Shown in pieces: positions 1 to 11,410 of a DNA stretch of 64,000 nucleotides. The notes under the pieces were generated by a model. That model made no database searches. It saw only the letters and a list, made by a program, of their open reading frames with translations, and was not told the origin of the DNA. Numbering within the stretch: the first letter of the stretch is position 1; every line of letters begins with the position of its first letter. The stretch comes from Cryptomeria japonica (lineage: Eukaryota; Streptophyta; Pinopsida; Cupressales; Cupressaceae). The translations under genes were made by a program, and so were the position numbers. The stretch is taken from assembly GCF_030272615.1 (NCBI RefSeq), contig NC_081411.1, positions 835,876,136 through 835,940,135 on the forward strand. The letters are read 5' to 3'.

Positions 1-1
1 A

Positions 2-892
2 TCATCCCTAAGAGAGACTCTTACAAAACACAATGAAGATCTTACTAGAGAACTCACTGAGACCTATGGAAAGCTGGAAAAGTTCAATAAGATTTCTTCT
101 ATGCTGGATGAGTAGATCCAATCATAGAGGATGAAAGGTGATACATCTGGACTAGGCTTCAACACATCTAAGAAAGGAGAGTCTTCTGGAACAAAGAGCA
201 ACATTCACAAGGACAAAACTGTTCCTAAGGCTAAAAGGCCTATCGGTAAGAGAGTTTTTAAACCTATTTGCTTTGTTTGTCATAAACTTGGACATACCGC
301 AAATGTGTGTAAAAACATACCCAATGAGAATATAGGCTACAATGCAAATACCAGGTATGTATCTAGGAGATTTGAAGGTCATTATTTTACATGCAATATG
401 TATGGACATAGATCAGTTGAGTGTAGATATGGAGCAAATAATCTAGTACCTCACATGAATCCAAGACCTAATGGTAACTAGAGGAGAACCTATGACAACC
501 AAGGTAACATGAATTGGCAAAAACCCTATGTCAATCGGTTTAGTCCCTTTGAGATAGAAAAGGTAACTAATGTCATTTGCAACATTTGTAACAATTATGG
601 TCATGTGGCTATGAATTGTAGAAGGAGAACTGGAAGAGGTAATGTAGAACCTTAGAGATCATCTAGAATGGCCTGCTATCATTGTCATAAACTGGGACAG
701 AAGGAGAATTTCTGTAGAACCATAAAGAACAAATCGGTTAATCATCCTGTAGACCAGAAAGGTAAGCAAAAGGTAAATGTTGAAGAAACCAGAGAAGAGA
801 TGAACCAAATCTGGAAAAAGAAGAGTGATGAAATGCCTATAGAAGAATCCAATCCTTCACCTAGTGTGGAGAATCCTACACTGGTGAATTGA
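2..892 (+). pseudogene. J gag with four CCHC zinc knuckles, interrupted by TAG stops
   Basis: One reading frame runs from the window edge to the TGA at 890-892, broken by TAG at 113, 125, 479 and 653. Each TAG fits a mutated CAG (Gln) codon. Four CX2CX4HX4C nucleocapsid motifs are spread along it. The first (CFVCHKLGHTANVC) and third (CNICNNYGHVAMNC) are intact. The second has lost its first Cys to Tyr, and the fourth has Gln for His. The C-terminal part is rich in Lys, Glu and Asn. Zinc knuckles of this kind bind element RNA during packaging. Four in a row is more than the one or two of most plant gags. The start lies left of the window. Confidence 0.75.
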
Positions 893-1390
893 GCCTTTTC
901 AATAGAGCTAAGGGGAGCATAGTGATAAATCTACTTCCGGACCCCTTGAAAGATGAGTAGTAAGAAAGCTTCCATTTTTTGAGCTATTCCGTGAGAGATT
1001 TTGATATCTTTGTCAATCAATTTTTCAAAAATTTTATCAACCATTTTTACACCCGTTAATATTGAATGTATCGTCAGGTGGTCTATTAGGGTTTGTAACC
1101 CGAGCAGTCAAGCAATTAATGCAGTAGGTAAAAAGGAAAAAAGAAAGTTTGACTATGTTATTTTTACCCTAAATGCATTCGAAAGAGAATTCTTGAGCAC
1201 TTGCAGAATGAAGAGAGATTTGCTAGCTGGTTGTGGGCAAATTTATGTGGAGAATTGCATAATTGAAGCTGATTCGAAGATTAGTGAAGGTGGCACTAGT
1301 ATGAATTTGAGTATTCAACCAGAAATCAAGGCAGCGTGGGAGGATTAAGGTATTTTTTTGTAAATACCTTTTCAAATTGAGTTTATCAGA
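893..1390 (+). other. J spacer between gag and the unknown ORF
   Basis: An open frame at 1001-1348 (115 codons) covers most of this stretch, but I recognise no domain in it. It may be a decayed continuation of J coding sequence or simply spacer. A polypurine-like 'aaggggagcat' at about 909 is not followed by a recognisable LTR. Confidence 0.3.
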
Positions 1391-1428
1391 ATGGCTTCAT
1401 CATCTAAGCAAGTAGAGAGGCTAATGAT
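1391..1428 (+). pseudogene. J unknown ORF, N-terminal piece (beginning MASSSKQVERLM)
   Basis: The ATG at 1391 opens a frame that runs to the ATGAT target site at 1424-1428. It continues in the same frame at 16418, on the far side of K, where ATGAT is repeated. I chose this start because it is the first ATG of that frame and no stop separates it from the body. The function is unknown. Confidence 0.6.
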
Positions 1429-2432
1429 TATGTGTGTGAAAAGTGGACTAAGAATCTGTCGTGCCCAAACTTTAGGGCACAAAAACGGAACAACAAATTT
1501 TTTTTGACGTCATGAACTCGCTATAGATCCTAATACATAACGACTGTATTTAAAGTTTTGTCTTATCTAGGATGTAATTAACTTACTTACTAAGGTTAAG
1601 TTAAATAACCAACTCGAGCGAGTGACTTGATTGGTGAAGATTAATTTGCATTGCCGATTAGTTAGCTAGCTCAATTACCTAAGACAAGTTGTCGCTAATT
1701 AAATCAAGGAATAATTGGTTACCTTAAGGTATTAAATCATTCCCAATCCATATAAGGATAATGCTATTGATTAATTGATACACCTGCGAAATTATTATAT
1801 ACATCCAACTGATGAGGGTTCGAATTACTACAATGTCGTTTGTCCACTAAAACCGACAATAAGCTAAGGCCAATTCTAATTTTCCCTAACTTCTTAATTT
1901 GTCGATTAAATTAAATTTGGCCCAAGCTTACCCCCAAGGGTTTATGGTCCATAAAATTGGTTCTACAAATTCCCCTTTTTAAATTTTCCTAATACCCCAA
2001 ATATAATTAGGGAAGTCTATTGATTAATTAATTAAATTAATCGAGTTGATGTATGGTGTTTCCGATTTTGATAACCCCTTCATTCTTAAATCCCTTTTTT
2101 AAAATTTCAAATCTCCTAAGGAGTAAATGGACGTATAATAATCCTATCATTAATTAACCCCATTTCATATATTAAAACCAAGTTTAAAACTCCAATCTAA
2201 ATGGTCATATAAAAGAAAATCCCATTATTGAATTGCCCCCAAAATATATATATATTAAAATCAATGTTTAAAAATCCCCATTTAAATTCCTTATATATAT
2301 ATATATATATATAAATTCATATATATATATTTTTAAATACTAACCCTCATTATAATTTCAAAATTAATTATGATGCTCTACTTTAATTCTCTTACTTATA
2401 TATATATACATATATATATAAATACATTTATT

Positions 2433-2434
<2 letters not shown>

Positions 2435-2502
<68 letters not shown>
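2435..2502. repeat. (TA)n microsatellite
   Basis: This is a nearly pure TA run of about 68 bases inside insertion I. Shorter TA runs occur at 2291-2313 and about 2399-2420. Confidence 0.95.
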
Positions 2503-2505
<3 letters not shown>

Positions 2506-2516
2506 CTTATAATGCT

Positions 2517-2618
2517 AACCCTAACCCGAAATTGGGTTAGGGTTGCATTTTTATAATTTACACTTGACCTATTTTATTTTTTTATCCTTTTATACCCTAA
2601 CCCGAAATGGGTTAGGGT
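2517..2618. repeat. Two telomere-like palindromes
   Basis: Two inverted repeats pair a CCCTAACCC arm with a GGGTTAGGG arm around a short GAAAT-type loop, at 2517-2544 and 2594-2618. The arms resemble telomere-type repeats, but each occurs only once per arm and the unit is TTAGGG rather than the usual plant TTTAGGG. They are hairpin-forming pairs, not a telomere array. Confidence 0.85.
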
Positions 2619-2745
2619 TTATTAAACGTCTATATTTTATTGAGTGTCCCTTTTTTTTTTGTGGTTTTGGAGGTTGCAGGTACGGCAAGCTAGGGCACGG
2701 CGGAGGGTTTCGCAAAGAGGAGGCGGCGCGGGGCTCTCCCGGTCG

Positions 2746-2997
2746 CCACTGTGTTTATACACAGTGACGGCGGTTGCCGTCCACTGTGTATAAGCACAGT
2801 GGCGGCCGCGGACCGTCCACTGTGCTTACACACAGTGGCGACACCCTCCGTGCCGTCCACTGTGGGTAAGCACAGTGGCGCGGCCCGAGCGCCGCCCACT
2901 ATGTTTACACACAGTGGCTCGGCCTTGCCGTGCCGTCCACTGTGGGTAAACACAGTGGCGCGGCCCGAGAGCCGTCCACTGTGTTTACACACAGTGG
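2746..2997. repeat. Array of seven 22-bp palindromes in a GC-rich island
   Basis: Seven copies of CCACTGTG-N6-CACAGTGG start at about 2746, 2781, 2817, 2857, 2896, 2937 and 2976, spaced 35-41 bp apart. Each can form an 8-bp stem with a 6-base loop. The loops vary (tttaca, ggtaag, tataag) while the arms stay nearly fixed. The spacers are GC-rich, unlike the AT-rich DNA around them. Both strands are open across the array, giving repetitive peptides that I do not regard as genes. Confidence 0.9.
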
Positions 2998-3100
2998 TTC
3001 GGCCAACAATGTTATTACAAGATTTTTTTTTTGTTATTCGTTTAAATATATTCGTGGGTTGATAAAAACATGTTATAAAATGTGATTTTTTGAATATATC

Positions 3101-3101
<1 letters not shown>

Positions 3102-3136
<35 letters not shown>

Positions 3137-3247
3137 ATATATATGTTTTAATACACATATATCCATTGTTATGATCAGATCATAACATAAATGTGTTTGT
3201 TGGTTTTGTTCTACAGACATCTACAGGGTATGTTTTTTTTCAGATGC

Positions 3248-3340
<93 letters not shown>

Positions 3341-3341
3341 C

Positions 3342-3424
<83 letters not shown>
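3102..3424. repeat. Two (TA)n/(TG)n microsatellite blocks
   Basis: TA runs cover 3102-3132 and 3250-3424, the latter broken by scattered TG steps. Reading frames through them give only Tyr-Ile repeats and are not genes. Confidence 0.95.
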
Positions 3425-3425
<1 letters not shown>

Positions 3426-6400
3426 GAAGTTTATTCTGCAATTCTTTTGTATATTTGAAACAGAGGTGCACAAGTCCAAAATGCATCCTTTATTTTGTTG
3501 TTACAGGGGTATGCACATACAGGGAGCTTATACATATATATATTCTCTATATATATAGGTATATATTTTCAATATATATACTTATATACATATAGAAATG
3601 TATATATGACTAAATGTTGAAGTAATAGGGTTAAAAACCCTTATATCGTTTTGAGATTTCAAACATCTACATTCTGTTTTTTTTTTTTTTGTTTTCTAAC
3701 AGCAATTAGAATAGATCTATTTTCTTCTTCTTCCTTTCATTAAAACTTGCTACAGAAATAAAATAGTTCTGGTTTTCTTTTTACAGTCATAAAATAACAG
3801 AATCTAGACTATGCAAGTAAATAGTGAGAAATAAAAAAAACAACACTAGTTCACTCTTTTTTTTAAAACAGACATAAAACTACAGAACTTACACTATGCA
3901 AGTAAATAATAACCCTACTGCATTTCTTCTTTTTTTTCTTTCTTTAACATTTGCAGTAAATAAAACTAGTAAATATTGAATAAGAACTCCTAATGCATCC
4001 TTTTTTTTTGTTTTCTTTTCTTTAACATTGCAGTAAATAACATGTTACAAACCAGATTTAAATGTAGACTACAACAAACACAATAGTCGTCAAATATAAT
4101 AAAAGTCACATTTACATTGTTTTTCCAGAATGATAGTTACAATAACCCAAATATGATAATGGGTAGATAGACTAACAGTCTTTTTTTTTTCTCTAATCTT
4201 TTACACAGAAAATATTAATTACATCTATTTAAACAGAAAACAGAATCATTTTAAGTCCTATATTTACATCTGCACTTTCTTTTTTGCTACAAATCCTAAG
4301 GTTACATTTCTTTCTTCTTTTCTGCATTTAAATAAAAATAAGAAATCTGAATAGAAGTCTGCAACACCAAAATCTGCAACTCCTAGTCTTTTTCCCAAGC
4401 CACCTGCAAGTAAATTTTAGGACTGTGACCATGGGATGCTCACCTCCCAGCCTAGGCTTACCAGAAGCCACCCCCGAGCTAGGAGAATCAAGACCTAGAC
4501 GGGTTACAACCAAGCAATACAACATAACAATAGGGAAAACACACAACACATACACTTTCCCATCCCAAGCTACACTATCACCACATTTGTGGAGATCAAT
4601 CTATGGGTGGAAGTGGACCAAGTACCATTGGGGAGACTGCAGCCAAAAAAAAAAATATATATCACAAGCCACCTCATGGCAACACAAAATACTCAATCAG
4701 AATTCATCCCAACCACCTTATGCCCCCCCAAAGGCTCAAAGCCATTTCTCTCCCCTTATGACCCCCAAATGCATACACAAGGCTATGCAGCAAGGGTCAC
4801 AAAGGACACCCTTGAGATCACTCTCCTTAAGGAGAGCCTCTCACCCAAGGCTGTCATGCTTCTTCCACCCCAAGATCATCCTACTCTCCCAAGAGTAGGA
4901 GATCTTGGACACTCCCAAAACAAAAACACAAAACAGAAAAACATAGAATAAAACTACACATTATTTTCTTCTACAACATTATACATACACACTTCCTTTA
5001 CAAGCAAATCTTTCCTTCAACAAAACAACCTAGCTAACATAAACAACATAAACAAGAGGAGATAACAACCAACCTTATTCTGCCAATAGGTATTCTAAAC
5101 TTGGTTGAAGATGAGCTGCCCAATCCACACAACTTTCTGCAAATCTTGGCCACCAAATTCCTCTAAGTTTTCTAAAACTGGTTTTTCCTTTCAAATTTTT
5201 CCAAAAATCTCCAAAAGTGGAGAGTGGGTGATTAACTCACTAAGCTTCCATTCTTAGCCTAAGAAGGCCTCTCTCACTCCTTCCAACCTCTTGGATAGAG
5301 TGAGTGATCTCCCATTGGGTTGGTCTTCCCTAGGTCTTACACACTCCCTAACCTAGGTGCCTAGAGAAGGGAAATGGAATGGGGAAGAGGGATTACTATC
5401 TCCAAGAAGGTTCTCCTTCCAAGGATGGCACTCCTATAGATGGAATTCGTCCATCTTGGGAAAACCACTTTTTTGGGTGGTTAAACAAGTCCTAAGGGAA
5501 AGACACATGGCCAATTTTGGCCTTCACCCATAGGTACCCCATGAGGCCTAATAGAAAAGCTCTAAAATTGACTCTAGGAGTTGATTTGACCTTCAGAAAG
5601 TCCACCTGAAGTTAACCTACGGGTCAACTCTGAGTTGACCTTCCTTGTGGCTCTCTAACCTAGATTTCTTGGTTCCTTCAAGGATAATTAGGGGATATAA
5701 CCATTAACAAAAATAAAACTTTCAAAAAGGTGACATGACAAATTGCCAACACAACATACTACATAGGTGTCAAGTGACACTACAACATAATTCCACATCA
5801 CAATAAACACATGGCAATTGTCCCTTAAACAATTTAAATAATCCAATAAATACAAATTACACTCATGCAACCTTTTACATTTACGAATAAAATACAGTAC
5901 ATACGGGGTGTTGTCTCTCCAAATAGACAACCCCTGGTTTTACTAACGCACATTGGCCTAGGCTTGATTCTCCCTAATATTTCCATGGTCACATGGATAT
6001 TTTCCTGCACATCTCAATTTAAACATTAGTACTTCCCAAATAGCCTCATATAATATATAAAATCACAAAATCAGAATGCAATACATTCATTCTACAAAGA
6101 CTTGACATTATGAAATATAATTTGTCACAATTCAAAGCAATTTCCTCATAATCCTCGAAATTTGATCCATCTACAAGATATGCAAATATTTTTCTAACAT
6201 TATAACAATTCCTGAAATTCAGATAATAACCTGCATCATCACAATATTACCCTAATCTAGAATCATATAATATTCTATAATCCACAAGGCATAGAAATGA
6301 AGCATCCACATATATCAATGTTACCAAAATCGCGGAATCATGAAAAGTTCTATATCCATAGTGTGTCCAAACTAGTATCCAAAATAGCTCCAAAATGAAA

Positions 6401-6440
6401 ATAACTGAAGAGATAGGATGGGTCGGGGTAGGGCCTCACA
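3425..6440. other. Rest of insertion I, no gene recognised
   Basis: This is AT-rich DNA with several poly-T tracts (3679, 3858, 3930, 4000, 4182), each followed by A-rich sequence. A more GC-balanced stretch at 4400-5700 has open frames on both strands, but none shows a domain I can name. I treat it as the body of a long LTR. Confidence 0.5.
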
Positions 6441-7536
6441 GAATCTATATCTACAAGACACAACACTTCAATCAAGTCATTACATGCATGGTTAGATAGA
6501 TATAATCAATAAAAAATAAACCATAGCAAATCGACCCATTGCCTTCTAAAAGATGCGAGTATAAGATTGCTCTCAGATTATTTAGCAATACCAGTGACTA
6601 GACAACATCAAGACGAAGGATTTTATCTATATGAACATGATGAATGCTAGATGGATGCAATATTGATTTAACAAGATTTAAGAAATATTAAGCTAAATGA
6701 ATTAATCAATATGAAATAGTTAATATGCAATATGTCAATGAATCCTAGAGCAAAAACAGTATAATAACAATATATTCTCCAGCCTCTCTTTGAATGAGAG
6801 ATGAGCCTGAATTTATAGAAAATTCAGAAAGAAACCAACGGTTGAGATCAAATGATGATGAGCGGTCAAGATTTTCCAAGAGGAAGCACAATCCAGGTGA
6901 ATTGATGTGATTGGATGCTTTTCTCAGTTTTAAAGGAAATTGAACTAAAATTAAGATTAAATCAAGAAAAAAATGATTTAAAGGAAATTGAACTAAAATT
7001 AATATTAAAATCAGGAAAAAACTGATTTATTATCTATTTCATTCAATTTTAATATTTAATTGTTTTAATTGCTTTCTTTGAGATTATCTATCAATTTTTA
7101 ATTTATTTTTTTCAAGATTGTTTCCAATTGATTTCTTTTCTCAATTAATTCCTTTCTTGGTCAATTAATTCCTTTTCTGATTTATTTCCATTTTTGAAGA
7201 TTTGTGCTCAATTGATTTATTTAATTGAATTAATTCCTCTTTCTTGATTTGTTTCCTTTTTTGAAGATTTATGGCAATTTGATTTATTTAATTAAATATG
7301 CTAGGATATTTAATTAAAATAAATAAGATAATTGTTTAAAATGATTTACTTGGAATGATTAATTAATTAAATAAATATTTAATTAATATTGAGTGATTGA
7401 TTTTGCCATGTGACATTTGATGATTAAAGAATTAATTGTGTGCTCAAGATTTATTTAATTGCCTTCGGTTAGGACCTTGGTGACGTTGTCGAGATTAGGG
7501 GCCTATGGTTTAGATGACCATTTTTAGGGTATTACA
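6441..7536 (-). repeat. K 3' LTR, main part
   Basis: This aligns with 15450-16417, with the remaining 26 bases at 1431-1456 beyond insertion I. On the minus strand it starts TGTAATACCCTAAAAA at 7536. Compared with the 5' LTR it keeps about 150 bp (roughly 6525-6690) missing there, and it lacks a 31-bp inverted insertion found there. 'gaatttatagaaaattc' at about 6810 reads as a TATA-like element on the minus strand. Confidence 0.85.
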
Positions 7537-7550
7537 TTTTCCCCTCTTTG
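7537..7550 (-). promoter_or_regulatory. K polypurine tract
   Basis: On the minus strand CAAAGAGGGGAAAA abuts the TG that begins the 3' LTR. This purine run primes plus-strand DNA synthesis in LTR elements. Its position confirms that K lies on the minus strand. Confidence 0.8.
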
Positions 7551-10500
7551 AATTAATGTGCGAGCAACGCGTTGGTTCAAAGAATAGTTGATGTCTAGGA
7601 GATGCTAGTTCTGAACTTGATTGATCACGAACTACACAAAAAAGTGAGGTGTTTAGTTTGATTCGAAGTGACAAAGCTGAATAAAGTTTGATTAACATGA
7701 TACTGTTCTAGAACTTGATTGAACTTGGGAACGATAGAAAAAAAAAGATACCGAGCTTGAACTTGATTGATCAAGAAGCGGATCTTACTGATCTAGAACT
7801 TGATTGAACTTAGATACAGTGAGTGATGATAAAAATCGATCTTGAACTTGAGTGATTAAGATACGATGAAGATAAACTGTTAAGCTTGATCAAGAAATGA
7901 ATAAAACATAACACCTGCTTAGAGCTAGCATGATCGAAGATCCTCTTTAAACCCTTGATTGAGTTTAAATGAAAAATCAGCTTGATGAAAAACGATGGAA
8001 CTGATTAACGTAAAGAGATTGATTCAGATAAAAGACAAATATCAGCTTGATATGAAGCGATGAAACTGATATGCCCCTAGAGATTGAGATCTTATTTGAT
8101 TGTTTTTCTTTAGTTGAAAAAGATTTTTGCTCAACTTTTGATGAAGATTTGCAAATTTTCCTCGACATTTGAAGATGTGAGGTCATAAGGTCACGAGTAT
8201 GCCACCTCAGGAGCGAAATCGAAAGATAGCGAGGGTTCATGATGATAGGCAATTTCTTAGCGATGATAAGTTGTTTGAGCACAAATTGATTTAGAGGAAT
8301 TTTTGAAAATTTTGTGTTGAAATTGAGCACAAAGTTGATTTGTAGAAATTAAATTGAGATTCAGCATTGATTGATGAGGAATTGAGTGCAATTAGAAGAG
8401 AGAATGAGGTTTTGATGAAAAGAGTGCTAAGTGGTCCAAATTTTTGTGAAACTTTGATGAGAGAGTTGACATCAAATTTTGATTTCAATCCCGAAAATGG
8501 ACTCAGGACAGCCGATTTACAAGCTCGTGGTTTGATTTCATCGTACTTGTGTTGATGGATTATGAGATGTTCTATATGCTTTATTCTATATGTATGCATT
8601 TCTTTTCAACATGAATGTATGCAATGCAAATGATCATGGATGTCTATTTTTCTTTCTTTTCATATGCAAATAAATGATAATGCAAATGAGTAATGAATAA
8701 TGAGTAATGCAATTTCTTTCATTTTTCTATGCAATAAGATGAATGCAAATGAATGATAATGAATGATGCAATGTTTTCATTTTCCTATGCAATAAGATGG
8801 ATGTAAATGAATGATAATGAATGCATGAATTTATATGAAATGCTCATGTATGCAACTAACATCTCAAAACGCAAGTACTTGATCAAAGAAATGATGAAAA
8901 GAGACCACTTAGAAAAGAAATGACGAAGCTCCAACTCTCATTCAACAGACAAAGAGGAAGCATTTGTTACTATACCGAAATCACTCCAAATTCACAAAAT
9001 GTAGAATGAAATGCAAAATAAGATGCAAAATGAGATGCAAAATGCAACCTAAACCTAGTCATTGGATTTTGAACAACTTAATTGTCATCATTGAGCGTTT
9101 TACAATTATAGCACATAGAGTAGAGTTCATTTCTTTTCATGTGCAATATTAATTATCTTGTCCACAATGACCCTTTTTTTCTTTCATATCCTTGGACAAA
9201 TTACACATGGACTCGGATTGCACAATAAAGAAATTTCCTCAAAATAGACGAAGAAATGATGGGAACCTCCCTGTAGCATTCAAATAAGCGAAGTCGAGGT
9301 ATGTGTGGCAATTTCACCTTGATGTGAAGGCTCTTATCATAGACACCCAGCTAATTTAGATGTTTCCAGATCATTGGGATCATTCCTTCAAGCAGCAAAC
9401 AAGAAAATATTATGCCCCCAATCCTTGCTCCTCTTAGTCAAGATAGACTTCCTCGAGTTACTCAGAGGGATAATAATTGAAAACCAATATAAAAGACAAC
9501 ACACAAAGAAAATTTCTATGCACAACTCAAACTGTTTAGTGATTGTTTTGAGTTTTGTTGTTTTGCTTGTTAACTCAGTGATAAAACTCTTCAGTAGTCA
9601 GGAGACAAGTAACTGACTCAGAGTGGATGACCAGGTTTCAGTGATGTAAGGTTGACTTGGTTGATACTTCTTAGGACATGTAATGTGCTCTTGTCTATTA
9701 ACCTAAGACTATGACAATGATCGGTTTCAAGCCATGAGGGTTCCGATGAACTAGGATGTCACAAAAGTGATTGAAATATGTACAAGCGAAAGCAAAGATG
9801 CATGAAAGTGGGAATGCCAACGTTGCGTTGATAGATGGAGCGCTTGAGTACAAGAGGCACCTGTTTACCAGGTTTTCACCGGCTTGGCAGAGATGCATAT
9901 ATATTTTTTTACCAAGATGCCTGTTTACCAGGTTTTCACCAGGGCATTTTCTCTCTTTTTTCCTTTTTTTTCTTCTGTTTTTCTTTTTCTTTTTTTTTGG
10001 AATTTCTTCAGGACTTTTTCTGATTTTTAGGATTTTATTTAGGACTTTTTTTGATTTTTAGGATTTCTCTTAGGACTTTTTCTGATTTTTATGATTTCTT
10101 CAGGACATTTTCTAATTTTAATGATTTCTTCGAGACATTTTCTAATTTTTATGATTTCTTTAGGACATTTTCTGATTTTTTGGATTTCTTAATGTTTTCC
10201 CCTAGTGTCTAGCAAGGCAAAAGGGATTTTGAGTACATGAATGGATAAGCGAATGGTGGTGGATGCTTTCAAGGACTATCTCACAACATTAATCCAAGCA
10301 CAGGGTCCAGATATAGCAATGTAAAGCAAAGATTTTAGCAATGTAAAGCAAGGATATAGCGTAGCGAAGAAAGGATATATCGATGTAAAGAAACAATATA
10401 GCGTAACGAAGCAAGGCTATAGCGTAATGAAGCCATATGGTCCAAAGAAGTGGCCATGTCAAGAGGTTTGTGGAAAGCATGTTTTGCATTTTGTCCATAG

Positions 10501-11410
10501 TGTTGATCAAGATCAAGGAATAGATCTGGATACGAGGTAGATAGGATAATCAAGATCAAAGGTGGTAATGAAGGATGTAAGCGAGCAATGGATAGGAGCT
10601 AAAGGGTTTGGATCAAGTGCAATATATAGGACATACAAAACCTGTAAAGATCCTTAACCTTGTCAAGATCAAAGGTGGAAAATGGATATGAATGTAGATA
10701 GAGTGAATGAGGGATAATGGAGGATGAAGGATAATGGAGGAAGATGGATAATAGATGGATGTACATGGATGGAACTTGCCCCTAGTGTAAAGTGCAAAAG
10801 GATAATGGATTACACATGATACCTGTTTACCAGGTTTTCATCATGGTACTTGCCCAAGGTGCCACAAGAAGTGGTTTTCACACAAGGACTAATTTATTTC
10901 TCTTTACTTCTTTTTTTTTCACTTTTTTTCGTCATTTTTTTCTTTTGGAAGATAATGGAGGCATGAGAGGAGATGGAAGAAGGACCCCAATGTCTTGCTG
11001 CTTTGGATGATACCTTTAGAATATGAGTTGCAATAGACCATGGCTATGAAGGTATGCTCAAAGATGTTGGCAGGATAATGAAATGAAACTAGGCCAATGA
11101 TTTATGCAAAGGATTGGATAAGAGGGATGGAAGGGTGAAAAAGAGGTGTTGGATAATGGATGGGATGTTGGAAGAATTGTGTATCGATAGATGGAAATGT
11201 TTGAAAGATTAACATTGGCACACACCTTGAGGGATGGTGGACATATGGAGGAGAAGTGAATCTCAAATTTTGAGATTTGGATGGAGGAAAGGTTACATAT
11301 TTTGGGGCATAAGAACCCAAAATGGATGAAGGAGGTGATGGAGGAATATACTCGGAAGGTTTGGATGGAGGAATAACAATTTTGGATGCCAATTTTGATT
11401 TTTCTTTAGA
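7551..11410 (-). other. K noncoding region between gag and the 3' LTR
   Basis: This is about 3.9 kb with no domain I recognise. It holds low-complexity blocks: GATC/TTGA-rich sequence at 7600-8300 and repeated 'atgaatgataatgaatg' at 8640-8840. It also has three copies of CCTGTTTACCAGGTTTTCA (about 9859, 9929 and 10821), whose core is a short palindrome, and a 'gcgtagcgaagaaaggatata' type repeat at 10312-10435. pol would be expected here in an autonomous Gypsy element, and it is absent. Confidence 0.6.
10007..10192. repeat. T-rich tandem repeat, about 31-36 bp units
   Basis: There are about six imperfect copies of a unit like 'aggactttttctgatttttaggatttctt', with the later copies reading 'ggacattttctaatttttatga'. 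It lies in K's noncoding region just after a long pyrimidine tract at 9950-10000. Confidence 0.8.

Larger units (their letters stand above)
1457..6440. mobile_element. Insertion I: 4984-bp TG...CA element inside K's 3' LTR, probably a giant solo LTR
   Basis: Its boundaries are exact. GAATC at 1452-1456 and GAATC at 6441-6445 flank a segment starting TGTCGTGCCC and ending GGGCCTCACA. Removing it and one GAATC restores the LTR sequence seen intact at 15425 onward. TG...CA ends with a 5-bp duplication are the hallmark of LTR-element integration. I find no internal LTR pair, primer site or coding domain, so a solo LTR of nearly 5 kb is the simplest reading. A non-coding LARD-like element with diverged LTRs is the alternative. 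The end sequence resembles large plant Gypsy LTRs. Confidence 0.75.

Noticed and set aside
2517-2618. Interstitial telomere array
   Set aside because: There is only one or two units per arm in inverted orientation, and the unit is not the usual plant TTTAGGG.
2746-2997. Possible CRISPR-like array of regularly spaced repeats
   Set aside because: The repeats are perfect palindromes with similar GC-rich spacers, there are no cas genes, and the setting is a plant retroelement.
2690-3220. Minus-strand 176-codon and plus-strand 103-codon repetitive ORFs
   Set aside because: Both come from the same palindrome array, and a palindromic repeat keeps both strands open without coding.
3191-3595. Open frames of Tyr-Ile repeats on both strands
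   Set aside because: They are translations of TA microsatellites, with no composition or domain of a real protein.
4425-4951. Two overlapping plus-strand ORFs of 120-157 codons in insertion I
   Set aside because: They overlap in different frames, have no domain and lie in a probable LTR.
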